This document shows positions 4,685 through 5,214 of a stretch of 5,214 bases of DNA, in pieces. This DNA is from JAEUMW01 sp039807745 (GTDB lineage Bacteria; Pseudomonadota; Gammaproteobacteria; Burkholderiales; JAEUMW01), in assembly GCA_039807745.1 (NCBI GenBank), contig JBDHRV010000187.1, positions 1 to 5,214 on the forward strand, written 5' to 3'. The position numbers were made by a program, and so were the translations under genes. Below the pieces are notes generated by a model, which saw only the letters and a list, made by a program, of their open reading frames with translations, was not told where the DNA came from and did no database searches. Numbering within the stretch: the stretch's first letter is position 1; each line of letters begins with the position of its first letter.

Positions 4685-5214
4685 ATGGGACACCGTCTCG
4701 GCGGCCGCTACATCGAGGGTCTGAACCATCTGGGCAGCGGTCTTGCGTTTGCCGAAAAACTGAGCGACGGCCTGCGCGGCGCACGCGTCTTCAAGGACCT
4801 CACGGCGGAGGAAGCAAAGCTCCTTGCCGGCTACCTCGAGCTTTTCCGGGTGCAGACCGGCACCCCTTTCATCTTCGAAGGCGACGAGGGCAGTTTCATG
4901 GTGGTCGTACTGAGCGGCCAGGTGAACGTGTTCAAACAGTTCGACGCTCCGAATCCGAAGCTCGTCGCCTCGGTCGGGGCCGGCAAGATCCTGGGCGAGA
5001 TGTCGATGATCGACGGCGAGCCCCGGTTCGCCACCTGCGTCGCCGCCGAGGACACCACCTTCGCGATGCTGGATCGCAACGCGTTTCTCCAGATCATGGA
5101 GCAGCGCCCGGGACTCGCGTCGAAGATTCTGTTGCACCTGGTCGTGCTGCTGAACCAGCGGTTGCGGCAGACCAGCGCGAAGCTGCTGGAAGTCATGGAA
5201 TCCGGGGACAAGGC
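4685..5214 (+). CDS. Cyclic-nucleotide-binding-domain protein, 3'-truncated
   Basis: 176 residues are visible and the frame is still open at the window edge. After a head of about 35 residues (MGHRLGGRYIEGLNHLGSGL...), residues about 36-145 form a cNMP-binding beta-roll of the CRP/PKA type. They open with VFKDLTAEEAKLLAGYLELF, continue with the strand turns FIFEGDEGS and LSGQVNVF, and reach the phosphate-binding cassette GEMSMIDGEPRFAT at 104-117. The cassette keeps the Gly-Glu pair (104-105) and the Arg (114) that contact the cyclic phosphate and ribose in family members. A helix follows (LLNQRLRQTSAKLLEV). No helix-turn-helix is seen before the edge, so whether this is a transcription factor or a stand-alone sensor cannot be decided. 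It has no obvious promoter of its own and starts 63 bp after the DAHP synthase gene, so the two probably form an operon. No specific gene name is recognised. Confidence 0.88.
   Translation, partial: MGHRLGGRYIEGLNHLGSGLAFAEKLSDGLRGARVFKDLTAEEAKLLAGYLELFRVQTGTPFIFEGDEGSFMVVVLSGQVNVFKQFDAPNPKLVASVGAGKILGEMSMIDGEPRFATCVAAEDTTFAMLDRNAFLQIMEQRPGLASKILLHLVVLLNQRLRQTSAKLLEVMESGDK

Noticed and set aside
2915..5137. A 740-codon open frame on the minus strand
   Set aside because: It runs antisense to the clearly recognisable DAHP synthase and cNMP-binding genes and out of frame with yjbQ. Its product has no family character. It is an artefact of few stop codons in GC-rich DNA.

Overview
The DNA is GC-rich, with the strong third-position G/C preference typical of Betaproteobacteria. 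The gene set fits that group: a cyanide-insensitive-type bd oxidase, a class I-beta DAHP synthase, a YjbQ-family protein and a small cyclic-nucleotide-binding protein. Rhodocyclales or Burkholderiales are plausible, but this is inference from protein character and composition, with no marker gene in view.

Layout. Positions 1-2147 (+) carry a two-gene respiratory operon, cydA (cut by the left edge) and cydB, joined by a 4-base ATGA overlap. Together they encode a short-Q-loop (CIO-type) cytochrome bd quinol oxidase. Positions 2147-2914 are an insertion-sequence graveyard holding two unrelated scars placed tail to tail. One is a 45-base sliver of an IS4-type transposase (+). The other is the C-terminal part of an IS1634-like transposase (-), broken by at least two frameshifts. 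Positions 2911-3324 (-) encode an intact YjbQ/UPF0047 protein whose stop codon lies on the edge of the IS1634 scar. Positions 3325-3499 are a divergent promoter region with a perfect 12-bp palindrome, a perfect 10-bp palindrome and candidate promoters in both directions. Positions 3500-4621 (+) encode a 3-deoxy-7-phosphoheptulonate synthase of the ferredoxin-like-domain type. After a 63-bp gap containing a 9-bp hairpin, positions 4685-5214 (+) encode a cyclic-nucleotide-binding-domain protein cut by the right edge.

How the genes work together. CydA and CydB form one membrane complex that oxidises quinol and reduces oxygen to water. The DAHP synthase commits carbon to aromatic amino acid, quinone and folate precursors, and is probably co-transcribed with the cyclic-nucleotide-binding protein. 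YjbQ is divergently transcribed from the same control region. The two operons are separated by the dead IS material, which sits in the convergent gap between cydB and yjbQ and damages neither.

No wholly new system is evident. The points most worth a second look are the pairing of a DAHP synthase with a cyclic-nucleotide sensor, the altered metal-site residues in that synthase, the palindromes in the divergent promoter, and IS scars that touch the stop codons on both sides.
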